From NCBI GenBank assembly GCA_965662365.1, contig CBFIHR010000008.1, forward strand, positions 29,536 through 93,535: a stretch of DNA of 64,000 bases, in the 5' to 3' direction. A program made the translations under genes and the position numbers. Each line of letters begins with the position of its first letter. Position 1 is the stretch's first letter. This DNA comes from CAWVWD01 sp965662365 (lineage in GTDB: Bacteria; Bacteroidota; Bacteroidia; Chitinophagales; Saprospiraceae). Positions 26,427 to 34,976 of the stretch are shown here, piece after piece. The notes under the pieces are model-generated. The model was not told the origin of the DNA and ran no database searches. It was given only the letters and a program-made list of their open reading frames with translations.

Positions 26427-27869
26427 ATGAAAAAGCAGATAGAAATGATTTCTCCGAATTCATTTAATGGAGAAAATCACTGGTATCCGAAGGCGTTGAA
26501 TGCGACAATACATCCGATGGTTAACTTCTTTCTAAATTTAGATAAGGAGCGAATTATTAAGCGTTATTGTCATTTGCATCCGATGGTAAATCGTGCAAAG
26601 CTTGAAGAAGTTTTGGCGTATCAATGCAAGTATTTCTTATGGTGCGGAGCGGATTTAATCAATTCGACTTCGGCAGGCGGAAATCGTGAAATGGTTGTCC
26701 TCGAAAATAACTCTTCGCCTTCTGGACAGAAATCTATGCCTTTGTTAGATGATAATAAGGAAGATGGTTCGTACCGATTACTAATCGAGCGAACATTCAA
26801 GCCTTTATTAAGACGGAAGCAAGGACAGCAACGTATCGAAGGTCGCCTGGCGGTTTTATATGATAAAAATTATATGGAAACCTCTGGTTACGCTGCAGTG
26901 ATTGCAGATGTCATGGGCGAAGACGTGTTGTTAGTGCCGTTTTATAATGAGGAAAATCCTCATATTAAGATTGACGATGACATTCTTTATGTCAATGAAA
27001 AAGGGGAGTGGATTCCGTTACGAGCGGTGTTTCGTTATGTGACGCAACGCCCGTGGAATCGTATTCCGTTGAATTTAAAAACAAAGATTCTGAATCCGAT
27101 TGTAGCTTGTTTAGCGGGCGGGCGTAATAAAATGGTCGCTGCAAAAGCCTACGATTTGTATAATGCAGAGTTGAGAGAATTTGGTTTAAGAATCAATATT
27201 CCGCAAACGATTTGGGATGTTAGTAAAGCTGAAATTCCTCTTTGGGTAAAAAAGATGGGTGGACAGGCTGTAATCAAAATTCCGTACAGTAATGCTGGTC
27301 AAGGTGTATTTACGATTATTAATCAGGCAGAGTTGGACGCATTTATGGCGATGGATTTTGATTACAAACGCTTTATTGTACAGAGTTTGATTGGTAATTA
27401 TAACTGGAGTTCGACCAGTGAAAAAGGAAAGTTTTATCACGTCGGAACTATTCCAAATGCTAAGGGGCAGACTTTTGTTACGGATTTGAGAATGATGGCA
27501 AGTACGACAAAAGACGGTATTCGACCACTTTGTGTTTATGCTCGCCGTGCTGCCGAACCTTTGGTTGATAATATTACCTCAGGGAGCGATTCGTGGGCAA
27601 TGTTAGGGACGAATTTATCTGTCAAATTACAGGAAAATCAGTTCACCAGTGATGCAAGTCGCTTGATGTTGATGGACAGACGAGATTTCAATAAGTTAGG
27701 AATTGGCTTAGATGATTTGATTGAAGGATATATTCAGACGGTTTTGTCGATGATTGCGATTGATAAAATGTGCATTAATTTAATAGGTTCAAAAGGTAGG
27801 TTCAAAATGCGTTTGTTCAAGTCATTAAATAATGATGCGACTTTATTAGATGAAATTTATAAGCAGTGA
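26427..27869 (+). CDS. ATP-grasp-like protein, first gene of a putative ligation cassette
   Basis: 480 residues, no signal peptide. The middle and C-terminal parts look like an ATP-grasp ligase: NKMVAAKAYDLYNAELREF and IPQTIWDVSKAE (pre-ATP lid), QAVIKIPYSNAGQGVFTI (about 286-303, ATP-binding Lys and Gly loop), KRFIVQSLIGN and, further on, FVTDLRMMASTTKDG. The N-terminal 200 residues include VVLENNSSPSGQKSMPLL, reminiscent of carboxylate-amine ligases. The assignment to the superfamily is by pattern, and the family is not one I can name. It starts a four-gene run with a small acidic protein, a RimK/GshB-like ligase and an aspartoacylase-like hydrolase on the same strand. Confidence 0.7.
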   Translation: MKKQIEMISPNSFNGENHWYPKALNATIHPMVNFFLNLDKERIIKRYCHLHPMVNRAKLEEVLAYQCKYFLWCGADLINSTSAGGNREMVVLENNSSPSGQKSMPLLDDNKEDGSYRLLIERTFKPLLRRKQGQQRIEGRLAVLYDKNYMETSGYAAVIADVMGEDVLLVPFYNEENPHIKIDDDILYVNEKGEWIPLRAVFRYVTQRPWNRIPLNLKTKILNPIVACLAGGRNKMVAAKAYDLYNAELREFGLRINIPQTIWDVSKAEIPLWVKKMGGQAVIKIPYSNAGQGVFTIINQAELDAFMAMDFDYKRFIVQSLIGNYNWSSTSEKGKFYHVGTIPNAKGQTFVTDLRMMASTTKDGIRPLCVYARRAAEPLVDNITSGSDSWAMLGTNLSVKLQENQFTSDASRLMLMDRRDFNKLGIGLDDLIEGYIQTVLSMIAIDKMCINLIGSKGRFKMRLFKSLNNDATLLDEIYKQ

Positions 27870-27934
27870 TTGAACTCATCTTGAATTCTTTTGAGGGTAC
27901 GGTTAAAAGAGAGTTCAATCAAAAAAATAAAAAA

Positions 27935-28291
27935 ATGGCAAATATTAATAAACCAAGAGTTGTAAAAGATTATGACAAATTGAGCGAGGAAATTATGGAA
28001 CAAATCAAGTTGAATTATCCTCGTGGTTTCCAGCGAAATTTGATTACGTTTAAAAATGCAAAAGGTCGTTATGTGAGTGCCTTACCTTTTGAAACGGAGG
28101 AAAAATATTATTTAATTAGAATGACAAAATCAGAAGCTGTCGATATTATCGAAAATGATGATGATTATAACGATGATGGTATTTTGAAAAAAGGTGTTCG
28201 AGAAGAATACGAGGAAAAGTACGAAGATGGCGATGATGAAGATTTTGATTTTGATAACGTAGTAGATAGTTCGACAGAAGAGGATTTTTAG
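27935..28291 (+). CDS. Small acidic protein of unknown function, candidate substrate of the cassette
   Basis: 118 residues from the ATG at 27935; a GTG-started frame reading through from the preceding gene is less likely. The N-terminal 75 residues form a compact domain (NYPRGFQRNLITFKNAKGRY, ALPFETEEKYYLIRMTKSEA) with conserved-looking aromatic residues. The last 40 residues are an almost pure Asp/Glu tail ending VVDSSTEEDF. There are no cysteines or catalytic motifs. It lies 65 bases after the ATP-grasp-like gene and 171 before the RimK-like gene. Its placement between two ligases, and a flexible acidic C-terminus, make it a reasonable candidate substrate for amino-acid addition, which is inference only. 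Confidence 0.75.
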   Translation: MANINKPRVVKDYDKLSEEIMEQIKLNYPRGFQRNLITFKNAKGRYVSALPFETEEKYYLIRMTKSEAVDIIENDDDYNDDGILKKGVREEYEEKYEDGDDEDFDFDNVVDSSTEEDF

Positions 28292-28297
28292 TTTTTT

Positions 28298-28447
28298 GGT
28301 GATTAGTGACCAGGCTACTTGGTAGATCTGCCGAGTTGTTAGCTTAAATCATTGTTAATCAATATTTTATGATGAATATAAGTACAGTTTTATTCAAAAT
28401 AGGAATAAAGTTCATGAGCCTGCTAATCACTAATCATTATCTTGCTG
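28298..28447 (+). repeat. Inverted CTAATCAC-type words flanking the gap before the RimK-like gene
   Basis: GGTGATTAGTGACCAGGCT (28298-28316) and AGCCTGCTAATCACTAATCA (28427-28446) are imperfect inverted repeats about 110 bp apart. Another GATCACTAAAAAGT lies at 28448-28461, directly before the start codon at 28463. They could form a long hairpin in the leader. Confidence 0.45.
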
Positions 28448-28462
28448 ATCACTAAAAAGTAA

Positions 28463-29473
28463 ATGACAAAAAAATATAAGTTTTTGGTCTTAACAGACCA
28501 TAGTAAGCATAGCAAAGAAAACTCTGTTTATGCATTGATGGCGAAATTGTCGCAACATCCGAATTGTGAAAAAGTAGATATTGCAAGTCGTGGAAATCAG
28601 ATGAATGATTCGTTTTTTGAAGAACAAGAAACAGGAAAATTATATGCTATTCCAGTTGATGAACACTTCACTTTTGATGAAACTGGAGAGCAGTTTTCTA
28701 CAAATGGGCAAGTCGTTGCTGTTCGAGATTATAACGTGATTATTTTGCGTCTGCCTCGTCCTGTTGGTACGGATTTTATGGGATTTATTGCTTATTTAGC
28801 AGAAAATAAAGTGATTATTAATCACCCAAATGGAATTGAAAAAACGAGTACGAAAGCGTTCTTATTCAATTTTCCGGAGATTTGTCCACCGATGAAGTTA
28901 TGCAAATCTGTTGATGATATTGTAGCTTTTTCAAAGCGTTTTCCAATTGTTTTGAAACCATTAAAGGAGTACGGTGGTAAGGGCTTACTAAAAATCGACG
29001 GTGATATTTTGAATGACGGGAATCAAGATTTTGACACAGGCGATTATTTGCGAAAGCAAAAAGAATACATTGAAACGGAGGGTTATTTGGCGATGAAGTT
29101 TTTGAAAAATGTATCGGAAGGTGATAAGCGAATTTTGGTGGTGAATGGTCAGGTTTTGGCGAGTTCGTTACGATTGCCAGCAAAGGATTCTTGGTTGTGT
29201 AATGTGGCAAAGGGCGGGCGTTCTGTTTTGTCTGAAATTACGCCCGAAGAAGAACAGATTATTAAGCGGATTACACCAAAACTTTTGAATGAAGGGGTTT
29301 TGATATACGGGGCGGATACGTTGATGGATGACAACGGAAAGCGAGTTTTGTCTGAAATTAATACGCTAAGCATTGGCGGTTTTCCACAAGCAGAAACGCA
29401 GACAGGACGACCAATTTTGCAGCAAACAAGTGATGGACTAATTAACTATGTGAAGAGCGTTTTAGTAGTTTAA
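28463..29473 (+). CDS. RimK/glutathione-synthetase-like ATP-grasp ligase
   Basis: 336 residues. The layout follows GshB: an N-terminal substrate domain (KYKFLVLTDHSKHSKENSVY), a central lid with the ATP-binding stretch FPIVLKPLKEYGGKGLLKI (about 155-173) and the C-terminal catalytic part EGDKRILVVNGQVLASSLRL, GADTLMDDNGKRVLSEINTL. The Glu and Asn of that last segment would bind Mg2+. RimK-type enzymes add glutamate to protein C-termini; GshB joins glycine to gamma-glutamylcysteine. With a peptide-like acidic protein upstream and a zinc hydrolase of the aspartoacylase family downstream, an amide-forming role on a small molecule or protein is likely. The start is preceded by the word GATCACTAAAAAGTAA. 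Confidence 0.85.
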   Translation: MTKKYKFLVLTDHSKHSKENSVYALMAKLSQHPNCEKVDIASRGNQMNDSFFEEQETGKLYAIPVDEHFTFDETGEQFSTNGQVVAVRDYNVIILRLPRPVGTDFMGFIAYLAENKVIINHPNGIEKTSTKAFLFNFPEICPPMKLCKSVDDIVAFSKRFPIVLKPLKEYGGKGLLKIDGDILNDGNQDFDTGDYLRKQKEYIETEGYLAMKFLKNVSEGDKRILVVNGQVLASSLRLPAKDSWLCNVAKGGRSVLSEITPEEEQIIKRITPKLLNEGVLIYGADTLMDDNGKRVLSEINTLSIGGFPQAETQTGRPILQQTSDGLINYVKSVLVV

Positions 29474-29574
29474 GTGGTCGGGTATTTTTGTTTTTTCTAC
29501 GTGTTGTAAAAGGTGGAAATTATTAAAACTATCCAATCATTAAAATTACTAAAGCGGATTAAACTACGAAAGCA

Positions 29575-30519
29575 CTGAAAATAAATTTCAATTTAGAAGA
29601 TACGCCTAAGCAGTCGATAAATCATTATTGGCTAAAAATTATTTCTGACGGAACGGGGCAAGCGATTTCTGTTCCGATTATGGTGGCGAGAGGAAGGTCA
29701 GATTTCCCAATTTTAGGCGTAACAGCTGCCGTTCATGGTAATGAATTGAACGGGATCTCGGTTATTCAACGACTATTTAGTGAGATTAACGTCGAGGAAT
29801 TGAACGGAGTTATTGTTGCTGTTCCAGTGATGAATATGCCGTCTTTTCTTCGTAAGAAAAGACGGTTTAATGATGGCGTAGATTTGAATCATATTATGCC
29901 TGGAAAGGCAAACGGAAGTATTAGCGAGGTTTATGCGTTTCGTTTGATGGATAGAATTGTGCAGCATTTTGATTATTTATTGGATTTACATACAGCAAGT
30001 CAAGGTCGGATTAATTCGTACTATATTCGAGCTGATATGAAACATCCAGTAACTCGCAAAATGGCGTTGTTGCAAAATGCGCAGATTATCGTGCATAATC
30101 CGCCGTCTGATGGAACTATGCGAGGTGCTGCCGAAGAGTTGGATATTCCTGCGATAACTTTAGAAGTCGGTAATCCGAATACCTTTCAAAAGAAACTTAT
30201 CAAAAGTGGTGTGGAAGGCGTACACAACGTTTTGGCATACTTAGGTATGACTGACGATGAAATGGAGTCACAGAAAAAAGAGGCGTTTATCTGCAAAAAA
30301 TCATATTGGATTTATACGGAAAAAGGTGGTTTATTGACTGTTCATGCCAGCTTGCTACAACTCCTGAAAAAAGGGGAATTAATCGCCACTTTACGTGATG
30401 TTTTTGGAAATGTGATTGAAGAATATTATGCTCCAGAAGATGGTATTGTGATTGGGAAATCAGTTAGTCCGGTCAATCAAACGGGCGGACGGATTTTACA
30501 TTTAGGAATATTAAAATAA
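29575..30519 (+). CDS. Succinylglutamate desuccinylase/aspartoacylase-like zinc hydrolase
   Basis: About 314 residues if started at CTG 29575. The first ATG (29680) would remove about 35 residues that read like genuine coding sequence (LEDTPKQSINHYW, IISDGTGQAISVPI), and no ATG, GTG or TTG lies between the stop at 29560 and 29680. Family marks are present: zinc ligands in AAVHGNELNG and DLHTAS, DLNHIMPG, and the catalytic Glu in ITLEVGNP. Such enzymes remove acyl groups or hydrolyse amides of amino acids. Lying downstream of the RimK-like gene, it is a candidate for the reverse or processing step. The start codon is uncertain. Confidence 0.85.
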   Translation: MKINFNLEDTPKQSINHYWLKIISDGTGQAISVPIMVARGRSDFPILGVTAAVHGNELNGISVIQRLFSEINVEELNGVIVAVPVMNMPSFLRKKRRFNDGVDLNHIMPGKANGSISEVYAFRLMDRIVQHFDYLLDLHTASQGRINSYYIRADMKHPVTRKMALLQNAQIIVHNPPSDGTMRGAAEELDIPAITLEVGNPNTFQKKLIKSGVEGVHNVLAYLGMTDDEMESQKKEAFICKKSYWIYTEKGGLLTVHASLLQLLKKGELIATLRDVFGNVIEEYYAPEDGIVIGKSVSPVNQTGGRILHLGILK

Positions 30520-30525
30520 GTGAAA

Positions 30526-30612
30526 AGAAGGTGGTAGGAGGAGTCGAAAAAGCAAATTGAATTTAAGTTGATTAAATTCTTGTTGTGTCTCGATTTGTTG
30601 TACCACCTTTCT
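30526..30612 (+). terminator. Branched hairpin after the cassette
   Basis: AGAAGGTGGTA (30526-30536) pairs with TACCACCTTTCT (30601-30612) with one bulge. Inside, GAATTTAA (30559-30566) pairs with TTAAATTC (30572-30579). It lies seven bases past the last gene of the cassette. This may be a terminator or a structured 3' end. Confidence 0.45.
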
Positions 30613-30751
30613 GCTTTCAGTCTGAATAAAGATGGAAGGATATTTTTTATTGCTCATTATACGACACTACTTTTTTTAATTATGAATTTCGCCATTATTG
30701 GTTGACCTGCATTTCATAACACGATCTAATTTTTTAGTTGATCTGGTTTCG

Positions 30752-30759
30752 TATCTTTG
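30752..30759 (+). promoter_or_regulatory. -7 box of the membrane protein gene (TATCTTTG)
   Basis: TATCTTTG matches TAnnTTTG and lies 38 bases before the GTG start at 30798, a natural leader distance. A TTG occurs 11 bases upstream, closer than usual. Confidence 0.5.
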
Positions 30760-30797
30760 TCCTTTTTCAAATCGTTCATCTATCATAATTAAAATTT

Positions 30798-32657
30798 GTG
30801 TTTAAAAACTTCAAAATATCACCCCTACCAATCGTTTTATTCTGTCAAGCGATTTTGATTCTACTCATTTATTTACCATTTTTTACAGAAGGCGAGTCGA
30901 TTGTTTTTAGTGACAAATACGATGGCTTGAAGAATTATTTTGTGTATTATACTTATCTTTTACAAGGTAATGACGTCCCGAGTACGATGTTTCATCAAAT
31001 GAATTATCCGTATTACGATTACATATTTTATCCTGATTTAACGCCGACGTTTACCGTTCCTCTAAAATGGTTTTCGGATAATATTATTGACCTTACGCCT
31101 TACGCTTTCCGGATTCATAATTGGTTTTTCTTATTTGGCATTTTGCTTTCAACTTTATTTAGTTGGTTGGTTATCAATAAGATAACAAGAAAAATCTGGT
31201 TGTGGTCAATTTTAGCGATCACCTTGCCGTGGGTTTCTCCACAGTTGTTTAGAATCGAAATTGGTCATTTTAATTTGGCTTTATCGTGGTGTATTATTGG
31301 CGCATTTTATTTAATAATTTTGATTTATAATGCACGAGATAATTTGAAAAAAATCATTGGTTTGTCCTTTATTGCCTTGATCTGGATATATTTAGTGTCT
31401 TTTATTCACTTGTATTATTTGCCGATGACTTGTTTGATAATCGGTACGTTTGGGCTGGTGTTAGCGATTTGGAGTCGAAAAAACCGCAAACAATTATTCG
31501 GCTGGTTGACTTGGGCGGCAGGTTTACCAATGGTCGGTTTGTTATCGGTTTGGGCAACGATTCGAGTGATTGACGAGTTTTATCCTTTACGGCGAAAAGT
31601 GGAAACCTCTTACAATTGGACGGAGTGGAATTTCAAAATTGACGGTTTTTATTCCAATTATGATTTTTCCTCTATTCCATTTTTATTAAAAACGAATATA
31701 GAATTAAATCAAGATAGTTATGCGTATTTAGGGACGCTAACTTTGTATGGTTTTGTTTTTTTGTCTGGGTGGCTAATTTATCGAACAACTCAACATCGCA
31801 GCAACTTCAAGGCTGCTTTTAAAACCTATTTTGCGGGCGAAAAAGGGGCGGTAACTTTAATCGCTTTTTTTGCAGGATTGATGTGTTTGAATGTCGCTAT
31901 TGGCGAATATGCCAAGTTATTTAACAATATGGTGAGTTTTGATAATCCATTTCATCCGTTTCGATATATTCGATTATTGGCTGGTGAAGCGACACAATTT
32001 CGAGTCGTCGCTCGGTTCAATTGGGTTTGTTTCTGGGCGTTTAATTTTGTAGCCATTTACCTTTTAGATCAATTTTATGAACGTCATGCACAACGTTGGA
32101 TTCGAGTATTTATCCTACTTTTAGTATTTTCTTCTATTATAAATATGATAGATATGCAAGTGACAGCACGTCAAGCAAAATTCGATAATCCACTTTTAGC
32201 GAAAGCGATAACTGAGCCGATTGACGACTTGTTAGAAAACGTCGATACCAAACAATATCAAGCGGTGTTACCTTTGCCGTATTATTTATTAGGTTCGGAA
32301 GTTAAAGATATGATGTTGACACCTCAAAATGATTGGGAAATAGCAACTTTAGTCTTTTCTATACAAACCAATTTACCACTAATGGCGAGTCACTTTACAC
32401 GTTCACCAGTGATTCAGCATCAGTCTTTAGTCTCGATTTTTACGGAGGAAGGCCCGAACGATTATTTAAAAAAACAGTTGAATGCTCAACCAATTTTAGT
32501 GTTTATGTCAAGTGATGAAAGTTATTGGTCACATGAATTTCAAAACGAAAAAGGAAACGAATACGTACAATTTGGTAAAAAAGTGATTGAAAAGTACGAT
32601 ATGAAGTTATTAGAAACAAAAGGTAGTTGGAGTTTGTATGAATGGTCGATAAATTAA
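30798..32657 (+). CDS. Large polytopic membrane protein, glycosyltransferase-C-like
   Basis: 619 residues starting at GTG (30798). About ten to twelve membrane segments are visible (for example ISPLPIVLFCQAILILLIYLPF, WFFLFGILLSTLFSWLVI, ALSWCIIGAFYLIILIY, WTWAAGLPMVGLLSVWATI-like segment near 245-265), with a soluble C-terminus of about 130 residues. The topology, with charged first extracytoplasmic loop (VFSDKYDGLKNYF), resembles GT-C membrane glycosyltransferases or bacterial YfhO-like proteins acting on lipid-linked sugars. The catalytic acid cannot be assigned with certainty. It has its own promoter box and ends at a terminator hairpin. The function is unproven. Confidence 0.6.
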   Translation: MFKNFKISPLPIVLFCQAILILLIYLPFFTEGESIVFSDKYDGLKNYFVYYTYLLQGNDVPSTMFHQMNYPYYDYIFYPDLTPTFTVPLKWFSDNIIDLTPYAFRIHNWFFLFGILLSTLFSWLVINKITRKIWLWSILAITLPWVSPQLFRIEIGHFNLALSWCIIGAFYLIILIYNARDNLKKIIGLSFIALIWIYLVSFIHLYYLPMTCLIIGTFGLVLAIWSRKNRKQLFGWLTWAAGLPMVGLLSVWATIRVIDEFYPLRRKVETSYNWTEWNFKIDGFYSNYDFSSIPFLLKTNIELNQDSYAYLGTLTLYGFVFLSGWLIYRTTQHRSNFKAAFKTYFAGEKGAVTLIAFFAGLMCLNVAIGEYAKLFNNMVSFDNPFHPFRYIRLLAGEATQFRVVARFNWVCFWAFNFVAIYLLDQFYERHAQRWIRVFILLLVFSSIINMIDMQVTARQAKFDNPLLAKAITEPIDDLLENVDTKQYQAVLPLPYYLLGSEVKDMMLTPQNDWEIATLVFSIQTNLPLMASHFTRSPVIQHQSLVSIFTEEGPNDYLKKQLNAQPILVFMSSDESYWSHEFQNEKGNEYVQFGKKVIEKYDMKLLETKGSWSLYEWSIN

Positions 32658-32720
32658 GGTTTTTTAGCATTAATAAAAAATGAAATTACTTTGTTTGTTT
32701 TTTTTAAAGCAAAACAATAG

Positions 32721-32748
32721 ACCTGACAAATTTTAAGGTTTGCCAGGT
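32721..32748. terminator. Hairpin between convergent genes
   Basis: ACCTGACAAA (32721-32730) and TTTGCCAGGT (32739-32748) pair with one mismatch and are followed by a T-rich stretch, between the membrane-protein stop and the aminolipid gene stop. Confidence 0.55.
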
Positions 32749-32767
32749 TTCTTTATATTTTTAATTA

Positions 32768-33796
32768 TCAGATATAATCTTTGACAAACTTTTCTCGAAT
32801 CACATCATACAAGTCTTTTGACCGAATCGCAATGCCAACTTCTGTTGTGTTACCAAACGAAAAGTGACGAAACGCCCCAAAGTACATGATGTTTTCTATT
32901 CTAGTCATGCGGTTATATACCGCCATGATTCGAGGAATATTTAAATGATAATCATTGCGTAGTAAATAAAATAATCCCTTGAAAATCCCTTTTTTGAGGA
33001 GTTCGCTTTGTGCTACGGTTAATGAACCTTCTTCGATACGTTCTTCAGGATTTACCCAAATATCATTCGTTGGCGTGAAAAATGTTTTGGCAGTCGCTAA
33101 GAAAAATTTGTCAGCAGCTGTTTTTTCATAAATGTTATAGAGTGTAACCTTACCGAAGTAACCTTCGGATTTTGGATAGCGAGCATAAATATAGCCCAAA
33201 CCATGAATTACGTAATCAATTGAATGTCGTTTTGCTTGTGTTTGGAAATAAGGATTGATAAACGAGCGACCCAACTCAATCCATTGTTGTGATTTCCATT
33301 CGTCGGAATATTGATAATGAGCACCCATCGGGCCATGTTCGTAGGTATCGTTATTATGCACAATGTAGCGATAACCGCCAATAATGGACCCTATAGTTTC
33401 TTCATAGTTCGGATTCAAAATAATCAATTGTTCCATTTCGGGACGAAGGTCAAATTCGTCATAATCATTGGAGCCAACGCCGCCACCATCATTGCGGAAA
33501 GCCCATTCTCGAATAATCGTGAGCATTTTCATCAATTCAGGATATTCGTGCCATTTGACCAAGCAAATAATCATTTCAGTGTCCTCAATGGTGTTATTAG
33601 AATTTCTGGAAAGATAATGAAGTGTTTTAATTTCGTCTGCTAAAACGTCTTCATCAACCAATTCCGCAATTCCTTTACGAATATCCGTTTCCGATAAGAA
33701 AGGAAATACAGGATAAGGTTTATACAGTTTCTTTTCGTTATCGTAATAATCCGCAATGTTAACGGATACTTGACTTGCTTCTAAGACTTTCTTCAT
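32768..33796 (-). CDS. GNAT-type N-acyltransferase for aminolipid synthesis (OlsB/GlsB-like)
   Basis: 342 residues from the ATG at 33796. The core has the pattern of OlsB/GlsB N-acyltransferases: REWAFRNDGGGVGSNDYDEFDL (about 140-160), GSIIGGYRYIVHNN and the ELGRSFINP motif. These enzymes acylate an amino acid (ornithine, or glycine in Bacteroides) with a 3-hydroxy fatty acid, giving a lyso-aminolipid. The gene directly upstream encodes the matching O-acyltransferase and overlaps it by 38 bases, so the two are surely cotranslated. Which amino acid is used cannot be told from sequence; glycine or ornithine are the likely choices in this phylum. Confidence 0.8.
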   Translation of the reverse strand: MKKVLEASQVSVNIADYYDNEKKLYKPYPVFPFLSETDIRKGIAELVDEDVLADEIKTLHYLSRNSNNTIEDTEMIICLVKWHEYPELMKMLTIIREWAFRNDGGGVGSNDYDEFDLRPEMEQLIILNPNYEETIGSIIGGYRYIVHNNDTYEHGPMGAHYQYSDEWKSQQWIELGRSFINPYFQTQAKRHSIDYVIHGLGYIYARYPKSEGYFGKVTLYNIYEKTAADKFFLATAKTFFTPTNDIWVNPEERIEEGSLTVAQSELLKKGIFKGLFYLLRNDYHLNIPRIMAVYNRMTRIENIMYFGAFRHFSFGNTTEVGIAIRSKDLYDVIREKFVKDYI

Positions 33797-34625
33797 ATTG
33801 GTCAAAATCTAATTTATCGCTATTCATAGTATAAAGAAAATTATACAATTTATCTGCAATTGCTCGCTTTTCTTGTTTCGTTTCTTGATGTTCCGGCGTA
33901 TTAAAATGTATTGGTTTTGATAGATACATTTTCAATAAACCCGTAGCCGTCAATATCTCACGTATTTGAAAAAAGTTCTCCAAAGGTATATTTTTCAACC
34001 ATGAATATTTCGCTCTAAAATTAGAAACTTTATAAAATAAAGGACTATTTGCTCCTTCGATTTTCATGACATGAACTGGCGTATTGTACTTACGTGCAAA
34101 ATCAAGAAAGGTTGTTCGCCATCTTCTATCCCTTAATTGACCGTTCTCATTGTATCGGGAGTTTTTTCCTGCTGCGTAAAATACAACAATTTTTCCATCT
34201 TGATAGGCTTTATCAATGTCGTTGATATCTACTTTCTTTTTACTCATAGTGTCCACCGGAATAATAATCCCTTCCACTAAATAGAAACAAATTAGTTTGT
34301 TTGCCAAGATAGCAAAATCTCTTCGCTCTCGACCCAATGCCACTGCTGTCGCCAAAACATCAGCACCACCCGGATGATTAGCCACTATCGTTACGCCACC
34401 AGTTTTAGGTAAGTGTGCCTTACCGACCAAATCGACTTCTAAACCGGTTTCTCTCATAGTTGCTTCCGCAAAATCTACATCTCGACAATGATTGTACTTT
34501 CGACCGATTTTGTTTGCTCGTCCAATCATCAGAACAGGCATATTATTCAGGATAAAGTCAACAATTTTGACTTTCCACTTTGACATACTCGGCACGACAT
34601 CAGCAATAGAAAATATATTTCTCAA
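33759..34625 (-). CDS. PlsC-like O-acyltransferase for aminolipid synthesis (OlsA/GlsA-like)
   Basis: 288 residues. Start chosen at TTG 34625 because AAAGGA lies just upstream (a rare clear Shine-Dalgarno here); the alternative ATG at 34586 would drop 13 residues. The acyltransferase motifs are altered in the way of the OlsA/hemolysin branch: VANHPGGADVLA in place of the usual NHxxxxD, then PVDTMSKKKVDIN and VFYAAGKNSR. The enzyme would add a second acyl chain to the hydroxyl of the lyso-lipid made by the downstream GNAT protein. The two genes overlap by 38 bases. The end product is a phosphorus-free membrane aminolipid. Confidence 0.8.
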   Translation of the reverse strand: MRNIFSIADVVPSMSKWKVKIVDFILNNMPVLMIGRANKIGRKYNHCRDVDFAEATMRETGLEVDLVGKAHLPKTGGVTIVANHPGGADVLATAVALGRERRDFAILANKLICFYLVEGIIIPVDTMSKKKVDINDIDKAYQDGKIVVFYAAGKNSRYNENGQLRDRRWRTTFLDFARKYNTPVHVMKIEGANSPLFYKVSNFRAKYSWLKNIPLENFFQIREILTATGLLKMYLSKPIHFNTPEHQETKQEKRAIADKLYNFLYTMNSDKLDFDQYEESLRSKSSIR

Positions 34626-34976
34626 TGTTCCTTTAATTTAGGTTACCAAAATAGGAACAAAATTAGAATTTTCAGCCAGAATTAGCAATAATAATGTACG
34701 GAGAGTTTCCGATTTGTGTCAAGAATTAGGTAAGACTATAGCGGACGAACGGCAAACCATCGATGATTTATCCGTATTAAGCGTAGCGTAATTACCGTAA
34801 GAAGCGAAAAATGCAAGTTATCGGAAGGGTATAGGGTATTAGATACACTTGATAATCAGTTTATTATCTTTTCTATTCAATGTAGCAGCATAGCGAGGCG
34901 TGAAGGGAAGATATTTGTAGAATGCCTTTCACTTTATCCCATCGTTGACGGATAGCTTCATTTTTTAATTGTTATG
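34626..34976. other. Intergenic region upstream of the aminolipid operon
   Basis: 351 bp. A weak hairpin (GTGAAGGG with CCTTTCAC, about 34899-34930) lies near the DUF4286 stop. No promoter box exactly matching TAnnTTTG was found; CTATTTTGG on the minus strand about 25 bases before the TTG start is the closest. Confidence 0.4.

Noticed and set aside
34680..34790. Open frame ending IADERQTIDDLSVLSVA upstream of the aminolipid operon
   Set aside because: No start codon of good context, about 40 codons only, and no recognisable fold.
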